DNA from: Macrostomum hystrix
Taxonomy: Eukaryota; Platyhelminthes; Macrostomidae
NCBI GenBank assembly: GCA_950097015.1
Contig: CATNEN010000039.1
Location: forward strand, 5,286,501 to 5,350,500
DNA: 64,000 bases
Reading direction: 5' to 3'
Numbering within the stretch: the first letter of the stretch is position 1; each line of letters opens with the position of its first letter. Below are positions 22,800 through 33,694 of the stretch, one piece after another. A program made the position numbers and the translations under genes. Under the pieces are notes generated by a model that was given only the letters and a program-made list of their open reading frames with translations, did no database searches and was not told where the DNA came from.

Positions 22800-25568
22800 A
22801 TGGACGAAGACCGGCGGGCCAAGAAGCGCAAGAAAGATCGCAGAAAGAAAGAGCGCAAAGAGAAGCGGCACTACAGCGGCTCCAGGTCGGATCGGTATTA
22901 CAGGGACCGCGACAGTCGCAGCCGAAGCCGCAGCCGGAGCCGCAGCCGAAGTTCTAGCGTTGCGCGAGACCGCGACAGGCCTCAGCAACTGCAGCAGCAG
23001 CAGCAGCAACAGTCGACTGTCAGCGCCGGCCTCTGGTCCGAGATCTCCCGCACCACCGGCTGCTCCGCGGTTGTTGCCGCGGTGGCTCCACCAGCTCCGG
23101 CCGCGTCGGCGGTCAAACCGGCGGATTCGCATCGCCAGCAGGCGGCCGTCCAGTCCAAGGGACCGGAGCCAAGGCCGACGCAGCGGCCGAGAACTCCTCC
23201 GGGTCCAACAACGCCGAAGGACGAGTCGACGACGCCAGACGCTGCCGCCGCTAGTCTGCAGTCTTCGCCTACGCAGCCGCCGCTATCGACTACGCCACCG
23301 GAGTCCAGGCCCGCTGTGTGCCAACGAAGGCGAGCCGACGCCAAGGATCTGGTTGGTTTCCTGGTGCTATCGTGGGTTTATGGGATTTTGAGATATATGA
23401 TAGTTTTGATTAGGAATTCGGGGTGGGAATTTATACCAGGTGATTTGAATTAGGGATTCATTCTGATGCGGATTAGTGCAGGGACTACTAGATTGTCACC
23501 TAGTGGTTAGAGCGTCGGACTCACGACTTAGAGGTCGGAGGTTCGATTCCCGACTCCACTGGAACCATTTGTGTCCTTTCGCACAACAATAGCATTTTAT
23601 AATTAGAACGGACTTTTAAATTCATCTCCGTAAAACTAACGTTTCTAAATTAGTTGCTTTTTTGCACTAAAATATTTTTGTAAGCAAATCATTTTTGTAA
23701 CTACCAGCCCTTAATAAAGCAATGGTCAGAAGCTTATCTGAATCCATTTTATATTGCACTTTGTTACATATTCCCTGTTTGACAAAAATTCACCCAATCA
23801 CAGTGTCCACCACATAATTAGCACCATATTAAGATTAAGTTTAAGAGGTTGTAACCTTGTGGTTAGAGCGTTCGACTCACGACTTGAAGGTCGGGGTTCG
23901 ATTCCCGACTCCCTTGAAACGATTTTTTTCCTTTAGTATGCCCACTTAACTCTGCATTGCTTCAGTTCGCCCAGCTGTTAAATAGGTAACATCTTTAGTT
24001 GGGGTAATTGAGGGTGGGTGTGGCGTCTCCCCAGTCCATGGACTGAAAAAGTCAGAAAAAGTTGGAGAAGTTCTAATACATTATTATACTCGTAATAATT
24101 TTGGATTAGTGCAAGAGATTAACTAGGATCAAGCATATCCTGAGCAAGCAGACAGCAACATCCACCCGCAATATCCCTTAGGTCTACCTGCAGCGCACGC
24201 TCAGCCACTTCGAGATCCTGGCGCAGGTTGGCGAAGGCGCCTACGGCCAGGTGTACAAGGCGCGCGATCTCAACTCCGGCGAGCTGCGCGCCCTCAAACG
24301 AGTCCGACTAGAGAAGGAAAAGGAGGGCTTCCCCATCACGGCCGTGCGAGAAATCAAAATACTCAAACAATTGCATCATCCGAACATTGTCAACCTAAGC
24401 GAGATTGTGGTAGACGAGGAGTCGGCATTCTACCTGGTGTTTGATTACATGGACCACGACCTGTTCGGCCTGCTGGAGTCATCGGCAACCGAGTTTCACG
24501 AGCAGCACATCGCCAGCATGATGAAGCAGCTGCTTGACGGCCTGCACTATTGTCACTGTAAAAGATTTCTGCATCGCGACATTAAATGCTCAAATATTCT
24601 GCTAAACAATTGCGGCCAGATTAAATTGGCGGATTTCGGCTTGGCCCGATTGTACGCCTCGGAGGACCGGCCGTACACCAATCCTGTCATTACCCTGTGG
24701 TACAGGCCGCCTGAGCTGCTACTTGGCGAGCTCCAGTATTCAACAGCTGTCGATATCTGGTCCTGCGGCTGCATCCTTGGCGAACTGTTCAATCGGAAGC
24801 CGCTGTTTCACGCCAATAGAGAGTCGGAACAATTGGAGGCAATTAGCCAGGTTTGATGCGAATATTTCAATACATATCGGCTACTTAGAAATATTTCGAT
24901 ACATATAGGCTATTTATAATTTTTGCTGCATGTGGGTCGGCTAGTTCTAAATCTTTCGATACATATAGGCTGGTTGTACATTTTTCAATACATATAGTCT
25001 AGTTATACAGCTTTTTATACACAGGCTAGTTGAAATTTTTTTTTTACATGTAGGCTATTTATATAGATTTCGATACGTATCGTTTGTTTTAATCAGCTAA
25101 TTATCTATCAGCTATGCATCCGAAAGCTATTTCTAATGCCTGGCTTAGGTGTGCGGCACTCCAACTCCGGCAGTTTGGCCATCCGTAATTCGGCTGCGGG
25201 ATTTCGGTACCTTCAAGCCCAGGCGGCAGCACAGGCGCAGGTTGCGCGAAGATTTCGCTTACCTGCCGCCGCTGGCGCTAGACTTGCTGGACTCCATGCT
25301 GCAGCTGGATCCGGAGAAGCGCTGCTCGGCCAGGCAGGCTCTGGACGGAGCCTGGCTGAAGGATGTGGATCCGGCCAAGATTCAGCCTCCTAATCTGCCT
25401 ACGGATCAGGACTGCCACGAGATGTGGAGTAAGAAGCGACGAAAGCAGCAACAGCAGCAGCAGCAGCAGCAACAACAGCAGCAGCGCGCATCGTCCGGCA
25501 TGCCTCGTTCGTCAAGTCTGGCGGAAATGAAGCGGACAGCAAACAGTTCAAAAAATTGTCTTCTCTGA
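22800..25568 (+). CDS. CDK12: CDK12/CDK13-type cyclin-dependent kinase
   Basis: Three phase-0 exons, 22800-23351, 24182-24850 and 25149-25568, encode 546 aa. With cyclin K, CDK12/13 phosphorylates Ser2 of the RNA polymerase II CTD and supports long-gene elongation and splicing in the nucleus. Residues 1-60 are a Lys/Arg-rich and RS domain ([11 protein letters not shown]), then Pro/Gln-rich linker. The kinase domain runs from ~193 to ~485: [11 protein letters not shown] loop, ALKRVRL lysine, [12 protein letters not shown] (PITAIRE-like helix), [14 protein letters not shown] and the T-loop [19 protein letters not shown]. The end has the CDK12/13-specific extension [12 protein letters not shown] followed by polyQ. 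It is far shorter than human CDK12 (1490 aa), mainly before the kinase domain; an upstream exon cannot be excluded. Intron 1 holds two SINE B pieces. Confidence 0.94.
23495..23575 (+). mobile_element. SINE family B, tRNA-like head only
   Basis: Contains cctagtggttagagcgtcgg and ggaggttcgattcccgactc, that is A and B boxes, then decays. It lies in CDK12 intron 1, in the gene's sense orientation. Confidence 0.65.
23845..24055 (+). mobile_element. SINE family B copy
   Basis: Head (gtaaccttgtggttagagcg; ggggttcgattcccgactcc) and body (cagttcgcccagctgttaaa, cagtccatggactga) are present, and the tail is shortened. It lies in CDK12 intron 1, about 130 bp before the kinase exon. Confidence 0.75.
24865..25075. 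repeat. Degenerate ~35-bp repeats with gatacatataggct core
   Basis: Five or six diverged copies of a unit containing tttcgatacatataggcta in CDK12 intron 2. It looks like an ageing minisatellite. Confidence 0.6.
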
Positions 25569-25620
25569 TAATAGACCTTGTTGCGATCACCTGGCTGTTC
25601 TATGTCGTATTTAATATGAT

Positions 25621-25750
25621 TTTTATCCGACTGGCCTTCTTCACTATGCACTACTGCTCAGTCTGTCAGTAGGCTGTATCGCTTTTTTATCCGACTGGCC
25701 TTCTTCACTATGCACTACTGCCCAGTCTGTCAGTAGGCTGTATCGCTTTT
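25621..25750. repeat. 64-bp direct duplication in CDK12 3' UTR
   Basis: The start ttttatccgactggccttct occurs at 25621 and 25685, a two-copy tandem with one or two differences. It lies between the CDK12 stop and its likely poly(A) signal. Confidence 0.85.
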
Positions 25751-25841
25751 TTATTCTCTTTGCTTGCATGGCGCTGACCATCTCTGTTTTTTGTTTCTCT
25801 GCTTCATTTTGCCGAATGCCTTTTTGTCAAATGAAAAGTAA

Positions 25842-25847
25842 AATAAA
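25842..25847 (+). terminator. Poly(A) signal AATAAA for CDK12
   Basis: The first canonical AATAAA after the CDK12 stop, about 275 nt downstream. Position is plausible; no cleavage evidence is available. Confidence 0.5.
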
Positions 25848-26084
25848 TGGATTGCAGCATGCCATTGCGTCAGATCGCACAAAATTGCAGCGTAGGTAAT
25901 TTTTTAGCTCGAGTCCAAGACAATTGGGTTTGTCTACTTCTCAAAAACAATTTTGTATTTAAAGCACAAAAGCTAGTGTTAAAGTTGTAACCACAGAGGC
26001 ATGGAAATTATGAAACTTCATATTGAATACAAAGACTGTTAGATACTGTTTGTATTTATCAGCTAGACATAATTATCCTCAGAT

Positions 26085-28545
26085 TGACTGACTCAAACCC
26101 ACAGGTCCTCAGATTGACTGACTAACACCCACAGGTCCTCAGATTGACTGACTAACACCCACAGTTCCTCAGATTGACTGACTCACACCCACAGATCCTC
26201 AGATTGACTGACTCACACCCACAGGTCCTCAGATTGACTGACTCACACCCACAGGTCCTCAGATTGACTGACTCAACCCACAGGTCCTCAGATTGACTGA
26301 CTAACACTCACAGTTCCTCAGATTGACTGACTCAACCCACAGATCCTCAGATTGACTGACTCAAACCCACAGGTCCTCAGATTGCGTTACTCACACCCAC
26401 AGATCCTCAGATTGCGTTACTCACACCCACAGATCCTCAGATTGACTGACTCAAACCCACAGATCCTCAGATTGACTGACTCAAACCCACAGATCCTCAG
26501 ATTGACTGACTCAAACCCACAGATCCTCAGATTGACTGACTCAAACCCACAGATCCTCAGATTGACTGACTCAAACCCACAGATCCTCAGATTGACTGAC
26601 TCAAACCCACAGATCCTCAGATTGACTGACTCAACCCACAGATCCTCAGATTGACTGACTCACACCCACAGGTCCTCAGATTTACTAACTCAACCCACAG
26701 GTCCTCAGATTGACTGACTCACACCCACAGTTCCTCAGATTTACTAACTCAACCCACAGGTCCTCAGATTGACTGACTAACACCCACAGGTCCTCAGATT
26801 GACTGACTCAACCCACAGGTCCTCAGATTGACTGACTAACACCCACAGTTCCTCAGATTGACTGACTCAACCCACAGATCCTCAGATTGACTGACTCAAC
26901 CCACAGATCCTCAGATTGACTGACTCAAACCCACAGATCCTCAGATTGACTGACTCACACCCACAGTTCCTCAGATTGACTGACTCAACCCACAGATCCT
27001 CAGATTGACTGACTCCCACAGATCCTCAGATTGACTGACTCAAACCCACAGATCCTCAGATTGACTGACTCACACCCACAGGTCCTCAGATTGACTGACT
27101 CAACCCACAGGTCCTCAGATTGACTGACTCAACCCACAGGTCCTCAGATTGACTGACTAACACCCACAGATCCTCAGATTGACTGACTCAACCCACAGGT
27201 CCTCAGATTGACTGACTCAAACCCACAGATCCTCAGATTGACTGACTCAAACCCACAGATCCTCAGATTGACTGACTCAAACCCACAGGTCCTCAGATTG
27301 CGTTACTCAAACCCACAGGTCCTCAGATTTACTAACTCAACCCACAGGTCCTCAGATTGACTGACTAACACCCACAGGTCCTCAGATTGACTGACTCAAC
27401 CCACAGGTCCTCAGATTGACTGACTAACACCCACAGTTCCTCAGATTGACTGACTCAACCCACAGATCCTCAGATTGACTGACTCCCACAGATCCTCAGA
27501 TTGACTGACTCAAACCCACAGATCCTCAGATTGACTGACTCACACCCACAGGTCCTCAGATTGACTGACTCAACCCACAGGTCCTCAGATTGACTGACTA
27601 ACACCCACAGATCCTCAGATTGACTGACTCAAACCCACAGATCCTCAGATTGACTGACTAACACCCACAGTTCCTCAGATTGACTGACTCAACCCACAGA
27701 TCCTCAGATTGACTGACTCAAACCCACAGATCCTCAGATTGACTGACTCAACCCACAGATCCTCAGATTGACTGACTCCCACAGATCCTCAGATTGACTG
27801 ACTCAAACCCACAGATCCTCAGATTGACTGACTCAAACCCACAGATCCTCAGATTGACTGACTCAACCCACAGATCCTCAGATTGACTGACTCCCACAGA
27901 TCCTCAGATTGACTGACTCAAACCCACAGATCCTCAGATTGACTGACTCACACCCACAGGTCCTCAGATTGACTGACTAACACCCACAGATCCTCAGATT
28001 GACTGACTCAACCCACAGGTCCTCAGATTGACTGACTCAAACCCACAGATCCTCAGATATACTGACTCAAACCCACAGGTCCTCAGATTGCGTTACTCAA
28101 ACCCACAGGTCCTCAGATTTACTAACTCAACCCACAGGTCCTCAGATTGACTGACTCACAAAGGTCCTCAGATTGACTGACTCACAAAGGTCCTCAGATT
28201 GAGTGACTAACACCCACAGGTCCTCAGATTGACTGACTCAACCCACAGATCCTCAGATTGACTGACTAACACCCACAGTTCCTCAGATTGACTGACTCAA
28301 CCCACAGATCCTCAGATTGACTGACTCACACCCACAGGTTCTCAGATTGAGTTACTCAAACCCACAGGTTCTCAGATTGAGTTACTCAAACCCACAGGTT
28401 CTCAGATTGAGTTACTCAAACCCACAGGTTCTCAGATTGAGTTACTCAAACCCACAGGTCCTCAGATTGAGTTACTCAAACTCACAGGTCCTCAGATTGA
28501 GCAGCCACACTCACAGGTCCTCAGATTGAGCAGCCACACCCCACA
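26085..28545. repeat. 30-bp minisatellite array (~80 copies, 2.5 kb)
   Basis: Unit cores are cctcagattgactgactca and acccacag(a/g/t)t. Several length variants (29, 30 and 24 nt) and sequence variants (gattgcgttact, gatttactaact) recur in the same order, showing higher-order duplication. It is intergenic, downstream of CDK12. Confidence 0.95.
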
Positions 28546-28969
28546 ATGTCATATCATGATTTTCACATTTCCTGAAAGCTGTTTACTTTGTGCAATTGCT
28601 TAAGCTCGTTTCGCTAAATTGTTTTAGCTTTCTGCCATTTTAATAGAAACATTTTACAGTGTCTTTATGTTGATGTACGAGTATGAAGCCTATAGAATTA
28701 TGAACAATAGAGAATCGTTTTTATCATTTAATTTTTTCGCGTTCTCGTTACTTTGATTGCTTACTTCAAATTTGTTTTTAGGCTAAACAGGTCTGGTTTT
28801 ATTGCTTTGGAAAAATACAGATATTTAAAGTCTATGCGTTGCTGGAGCACCATGTTTGATTAGACAATTTATGCGAGTCAGTTATCGCATTTGCTACCTG
28901 GTTTATCTTATTTGGACTCTTCAACGAAGCCTCAAGAAGTTCCTGAGGTGAAGATGAACATGAAAGTGA

Positions 28970-29700
28970 AGTGCTCAGGGGTCTGAAGTGTAGGATTAGG
29001 AATGAGAGGGAAGAGTTCAGGGGCCTGAAGTGTAGGATTAGGAATGAGAGGGAAGAGTTCAGGGGTCTGAAGTGTAGGATTAGGAATGAGAGGGAAGAGT
29101 TCAGGGGCCTGAAGTGTAGGATTAGGAATGAGAGGGAAGAGTTCAGGGGCCTGAAGTGTAGGATTAGGAATGAGAGGGAAGAGTTCAGGGGCCTGAAGTG
29201 TAGGATTAGGAATGAGAGGGAAGAGTTCAGGGGCCTGAAGTGTAGGATTAGGAATGAGAGGGAAGAGTTCAGGGGCCTGAAGTGTAGGATTAGGAATGAG
29301 AGGGAAGAGTTCAGGGGCCTGAAGTGTAGGATTAGGAATGAGAGGGAAGAGTTCAGGGGCCTGAAGTGTAGGATTAGGAATGAGAGGGAAGAGTTCAGGG
29401 GCCTGAACTGTAGGATTAGGAATGAGAGGGAAGAGTTCAGGGGCCTGAAGTGTAGGATTAGGAATGAGAGGGAAGAGTTCAGGGGCCTGAAGTGTAGGAT
29501 TAGGAATGAGAGGGAAGAGTTCAGGGGCCTGAAGTGTAGGATTAGGAATGAGAGGGAAGAGTTCAGGGGCCTGAAGTGTAGGATTAGGAATGAGAGGGAA
29601 GAGTTCAGGGGCCTGAAGTGTAGGATTAGGAATGAGAGGGAAGAGTTCAGGGGCCTGAAGTGTAGGATTAGGAATGAGAGGGAGAGGGAAGAGTTCAGGT
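28970..29700. repeat. 42-bp near-perfect minisatellite (~17 copies)
   Basis: Each unit carries gtctgaagtgtaggattagg-like and aatgagagggaagagttcag blocks. Copies are almost identical (gtct/gcct and one ctg variant), implying very recent expansion. The period is a multiple of three, so a 243-codon frame is open; this is not evidence for a gene. Confidence 0.95.
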
Positions 29701-30040
29701 AACAGGTGTAGGAATGAACCAGATGGATTTCAACAGAGTTAAAGAAATCGCATCAGTGAAAAGCGATCTCTTATAAAAGCAGTGTTGATTTATGATCGCA
29801 AAACATGCGAACAGCTGCAAAACAGGACATTGTGCCTGAGCTATTAATTTTATATTTCGGCGATAAATAGCGCGCCTATTCAAGAACTCAAGGAAGACAC
29901 TAATATAAATGAAACAATGCAACATTTGCTTGAGGCCAGTGTGATATACAAGTATGAGCAAGCACCTGTTTAACTAATTGCAGTTTAGGAATCCCTCTGG
30001 TTTCAGTTTTCTAGGCTGGAATGGCAGGCAACACTGCGGG

Positions 30041-31480
30041 CTAATCATTTCTCTCTCCAGTCTCACTAGTTGAAGCATCGCCATCGGCAGCCACCGGACG
30101 TCGACGAAGCTGCTGCCCCGAAGCCTCCGCGCTGTCGTCTCGGGTGGTGACAGCAGCGTCGGCGTCGGGTTTCTCAGAAGACTGCAGCAGCGCCGACTGC
30201 TCAGCCACGGTGTCCAACTCGGCAATGTCCTCCGGGCAAAAGCGGTCGCAGCAGCAGACGAGGCAGAGGATGAGGCCGGCGCCAAACGCCACGGCCAGGC
30301 AGAGGATGACCAGGTAGGCCAGGTGGACGGACATGCCGATTGGCGGGCCGGTGAGGCGCGAGTGCAGATTCCTGACGCCAAGGGCGCCCCGGATCAGCCA
30401 GGCCATGCAGCGGACATGGATGGCAGTCGGCGTCCGGTACCATGGCAACGGGGCCACGCCGGAATGACCGCCGCCGGGCCGGGCGAAGCGCAGCCAGGCC
30501 TCGACCAGCCGCTGATCGTCGGCGCCGGGTCCGACTGAGGAGAATTCGAACTGGCGGAACGAGCCGTCAGGTGTGTACAGGTACACTGTGGGCAGCTGGG
30601 TGACCAGGAACATGCCGCCTACCACCTGCGGAGTGGTTTAGCGGGCTCGCTTCAATTATGAGGAATAATTGGTCATCAAAAGTTCAATAATCCAAATTCG
30701 TTTTAATAATTTCCCTAAATATCCTTTTTCAATCCTTTCCGATGGCATTGTTCCTCGAATCGTCAACCCCTTTTAAATTGTTCTTTATCTGGCTCTCACT
30801 CTCGCTCAATGTCACTCAACTCAGAATCCTTAATAATCCCATAATACGAATCGTTTTTCTTATTAATCCTGATCAAATTCCTGTTTGAATCCTTCCTAAT
30901 CCCATTAGAATCCTTCCATATCCCATTAGAATCCTTCCTAACCCCATTAGAATCCTTCCTAATTACATTAGAACCCTTCCTAATCCCATTAGAATCCTTC
31001 CTAATCCCATTAGAATCCTTCCTAATCCCATTATAATCCTTCCTAACCCCATTAAAATCCTTTCTAATCCCATTATAATCCTTACTAATCCCATTAGAAT
31101 CCTTCCTAATCCATTAAAAACCTTCCTAATCTCATTAGAGCCCTTCCTAATCCTATTAGAATCCTTCCTAATCCCATTAGAATCCTTCCTAATCCCATTA
31201 TAATCCTGACCTCCTCCTTGGCGACGTCCACGTGTCCGACCCGCAGCCAATCGACTTCGTCGGCGCGCCCTGCGAGCAGGCGCCATGCGGGCTCCAGGCG
31301 ACGGCAGGCCGGGCACCAGGGGGCGAAGAACTTCAAAAGCCAGGTGTCATTGCCGCCGTTGGACAGGCGCTCGAGCCAGTTGGAGTCGCCCAGTTCCTCG
31401 GAGTCGGCGCCTTGGCAACCGGGTAGCAACATGCTGGTCAGGGCCAGCAGCGCAAGTGAACATTGCAAATAAATGCGCAT
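30041..31480 (-). CDS. Thioredoxin-related transmembrane protein (TMX1/TMX4 type)
   Basis: Two phase-0 exons, 31480-31211 and 30625-30041, encode 284 aa; human TMX1 has 280. These are ER membrane oxidoreductases acting on disulfides of membrane clients. Residues 1-24 are a signal peptide (CSLALLALTSMLLPGCQG). The thioredoxin fold carries the active site APWCPAC with C56 and C59; CPAC is the TMX1-specific form. The cis-proline is in TQLPTVYLY (P102). A transmembrane helix spans about 189-216 (LAYLVILCLAVAFGAGLIL), followed by a Cys-rich border and an acidic cytosolic tail ending GERND. TMX1 and TMX4 are hard to separate here. The ATG lies 3 nt after an acceptor-like ctttcag. The intron contains a 21-bp minisatellite. 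Confidence 0.92.
30885..31208. repeat. 21-bp minisatellite in TMX intron (~15 copies)
   Basis: Unit core cctaatcccattagaatcc plus tt. It abuts the splice donor of exon 1 (31210). Its left edge is diverged and it is related to the array at 31612-32600 on the other side of the same exon. Confidence 0.92.
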
Positions 31481-31611
31481 TCTCTGAAAGTGGGATTTTT
31501 TCTTAGGAGTAATGCCTACAAACGGATTGACTTTTTATAGCTTGTAATCAGCTTTATGTGCACAATAAATGTTCGAAATCATCTTATCCGATTCCCTATT
31601 TGAATCCTACA

Positions 31612-32600
31612 ATAGGCTACGCCTAATCCCACGTTGGTTCCGACTAATCCCACATGGATTCAGACTAATCCTACATGGATTCAGACTAATCCTACATGGA
31701 TTCAGACTAATCCTACATGGATTCAGACTAATCCTACATGGATTCAGACTAATCCCACATGGATTCAGACTAATCCTACATGGATTCAGACTAATCCCAC
31801 ATGGATTCAGACTAATCCCACATGGATTCAGACTAATCCCACATGGATTCAGACTAATCCCACATGGATTCAGACTAATCCTACATGGATTCAGACTAAT
31901 CCCACATGGATTCAGACTAATCCCACATGGATTCAGACTAATCCTACATGGATTCAGACTAATCCCACATGGATTCAGACTAATCCTACATGGATTCAGA
32001 CTAATCCCACATGGATTCAGACTAATCCCACATGGATTCAGACTAATCCCACATGGATTCAGACTAATCCTACATGGATTCAGACTAATCCCACATGGAT
32101 TCAGACTAATCCCACATGGATTCAGACTAATCCCACATGGATTCAGACTAATCCTACATGGATTCAGACTAATCCCACATGGATTCAGACTAATCCTACA
32201 TGGATTCAGACTAATCCTACATGGATTCAGACTAATCCCACATGGATTCAGACTAATCCTACATGGATTCAGACTAATCCCACATGGATTCAGACTAATC
32301 CCACATGGATTCAGACTAATCCTACATGGATTCAGACTAATCCTACATGGATTCAGACTAATCCCACATGGATTCAGACTAATCCCACATGGATTCAGAC
32401 TAATCCCACATGGATTCAGACTAATCCCACATGGATTCAGACTAATCCCACATTGATTCAAACTAATCCTACATTTATTCCGACTAATCCCACATGGATT
32501 CAGACTAATCCCACATGGATTCAGACTAATCCTACATGGATTCAGACTAATCCTACATGGATTCAGACTAATCCTACATGGATTCAGACTAATCCCACAT
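31612..32600. repeat. 21-bp minisatellite upstream of TMX (~47 copies)
   Basis: Unit core actaatcccacatggattc plus ag, with one common C/T variant position. Frames on both strands stay open for 280-340 codons. It lies about 130 bp upstream of the TMX start, in the likely promoter region. Confidence 0.95.
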
Positions 32601-33694
32601 CAAATCTCAGATGGATTTTGACTTATCACATACGGTTCATACTAATGTTATATTTCTTCTAAAAATTGCTAACCGATTATAAAAAATATCTCAAAACATA
32701 TTTTTTTTATAAAATAATATCGCTTCAAAAAAGTAAATAATTTAAAAGGAACAAAAAGTGAAAAATCGTTCAAAACTATTTATAAAACAGCTTATCTTTC
32801 AGGCTAGACTTACAGTGTATTCTTATATGCTACCAAAGTAGAGGCATGGTTAAAATAATCCAATGAAAAGTACTTCGCACAATCCAGTCCTTAAAAATCT
32901 TAGCCGACGTCACTAGACAGGCTCGCAGTCATGATAGTGTAGGCATTTTCGATGCAATACTCTAAAACGGCTTCCTATTTGGCAACCGAATACTACTGAC
33001 TCTACTGTGAGTAGAGTGTAACGAAAAAAAACTGTCCAATGTGTGAGGCAGCCAAATTCATTACATCATAGATAAAAATACTTATAATAAGCTTGCTAAG
33101 CACACACGAGCTCACGCCAGGGAGCAAGCAATTTGAGTACAAAAAAGATCGCAAATATGCACTAGTACAGAAACACTACTAAAAGTGGATTGTGAGTAAA
33201 AAAAAGCTGTCTAATATAGGAAAATGATATCAGATCACAGATCTGCTAAATGGACGGACTCTTTTGAATCTACAATAAAATGATAATCTAAATATCATTT
33301 ATTTATTCTAAAAGGAACCATTTACATATACCAGCCGTTATAACTCAAATTGGCATAGAAGACACGTAAAATAAATAAAAAATGAAAAGAAACTACGAGT
33401 AATTATTTAGAAAACTGTAATTCGTTAGCGTCTACAAAGCCTAGGCAGAACAAATGCACCGGAGATGTGTGAGTTACTGACAAATAATGATTTCATACTA
33501 CTGCTAAATATACTCGCAACTGAGTAGTATATGCAAAAACTAACAATTTCAACCGAATAAAATAATATAAAAAGTTGAATTCGAGCAGACCAGTCAATAG
33601 CCAGTCCAAGCTTGACACAGGAGTCAATTTGAAAGAATTGGAATATTATTGATTTAATAAATTGACAATGTGAGCTATGAGTAGTTCTCAATAA
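32601..33694. other. AT-rich spacer between TMX and CNTRL
   Basis: I see no gene. Two places (near 33010 and 33195) share a degenerate agtgtaacgaaaaaaaactg-like block about 180 bp apart. On the minus strand, tandem AATAAA motifs near 33299-33306 could end the CNTRL transcript, about 390 nt after its stop. Confidence 0.5.

Noticed and set aside
25406-25651. Minus frame with a poly-Cys run
   Set aside because: Reverse reading of the CDK12 polyQ run.
26085-28545. CRISPR-like regular repeats
   Set aside because: The units are head-to-tail with no unique spacers and no cas genes, in an animal genome. It is a minisatellite.
31569-32662. Frames of 280-340 codons on both strands encoding short peptide repeats
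   Set aside because: They come from a 21-bp satellite whose period is a multiple of three. All are repeat peptides with no other domain and no splice or start context. The same holds for 935-1677, 28970-29700, 36022-36643, 44132-44475, 45012-45614, 46355-47061 and 47509-47991.
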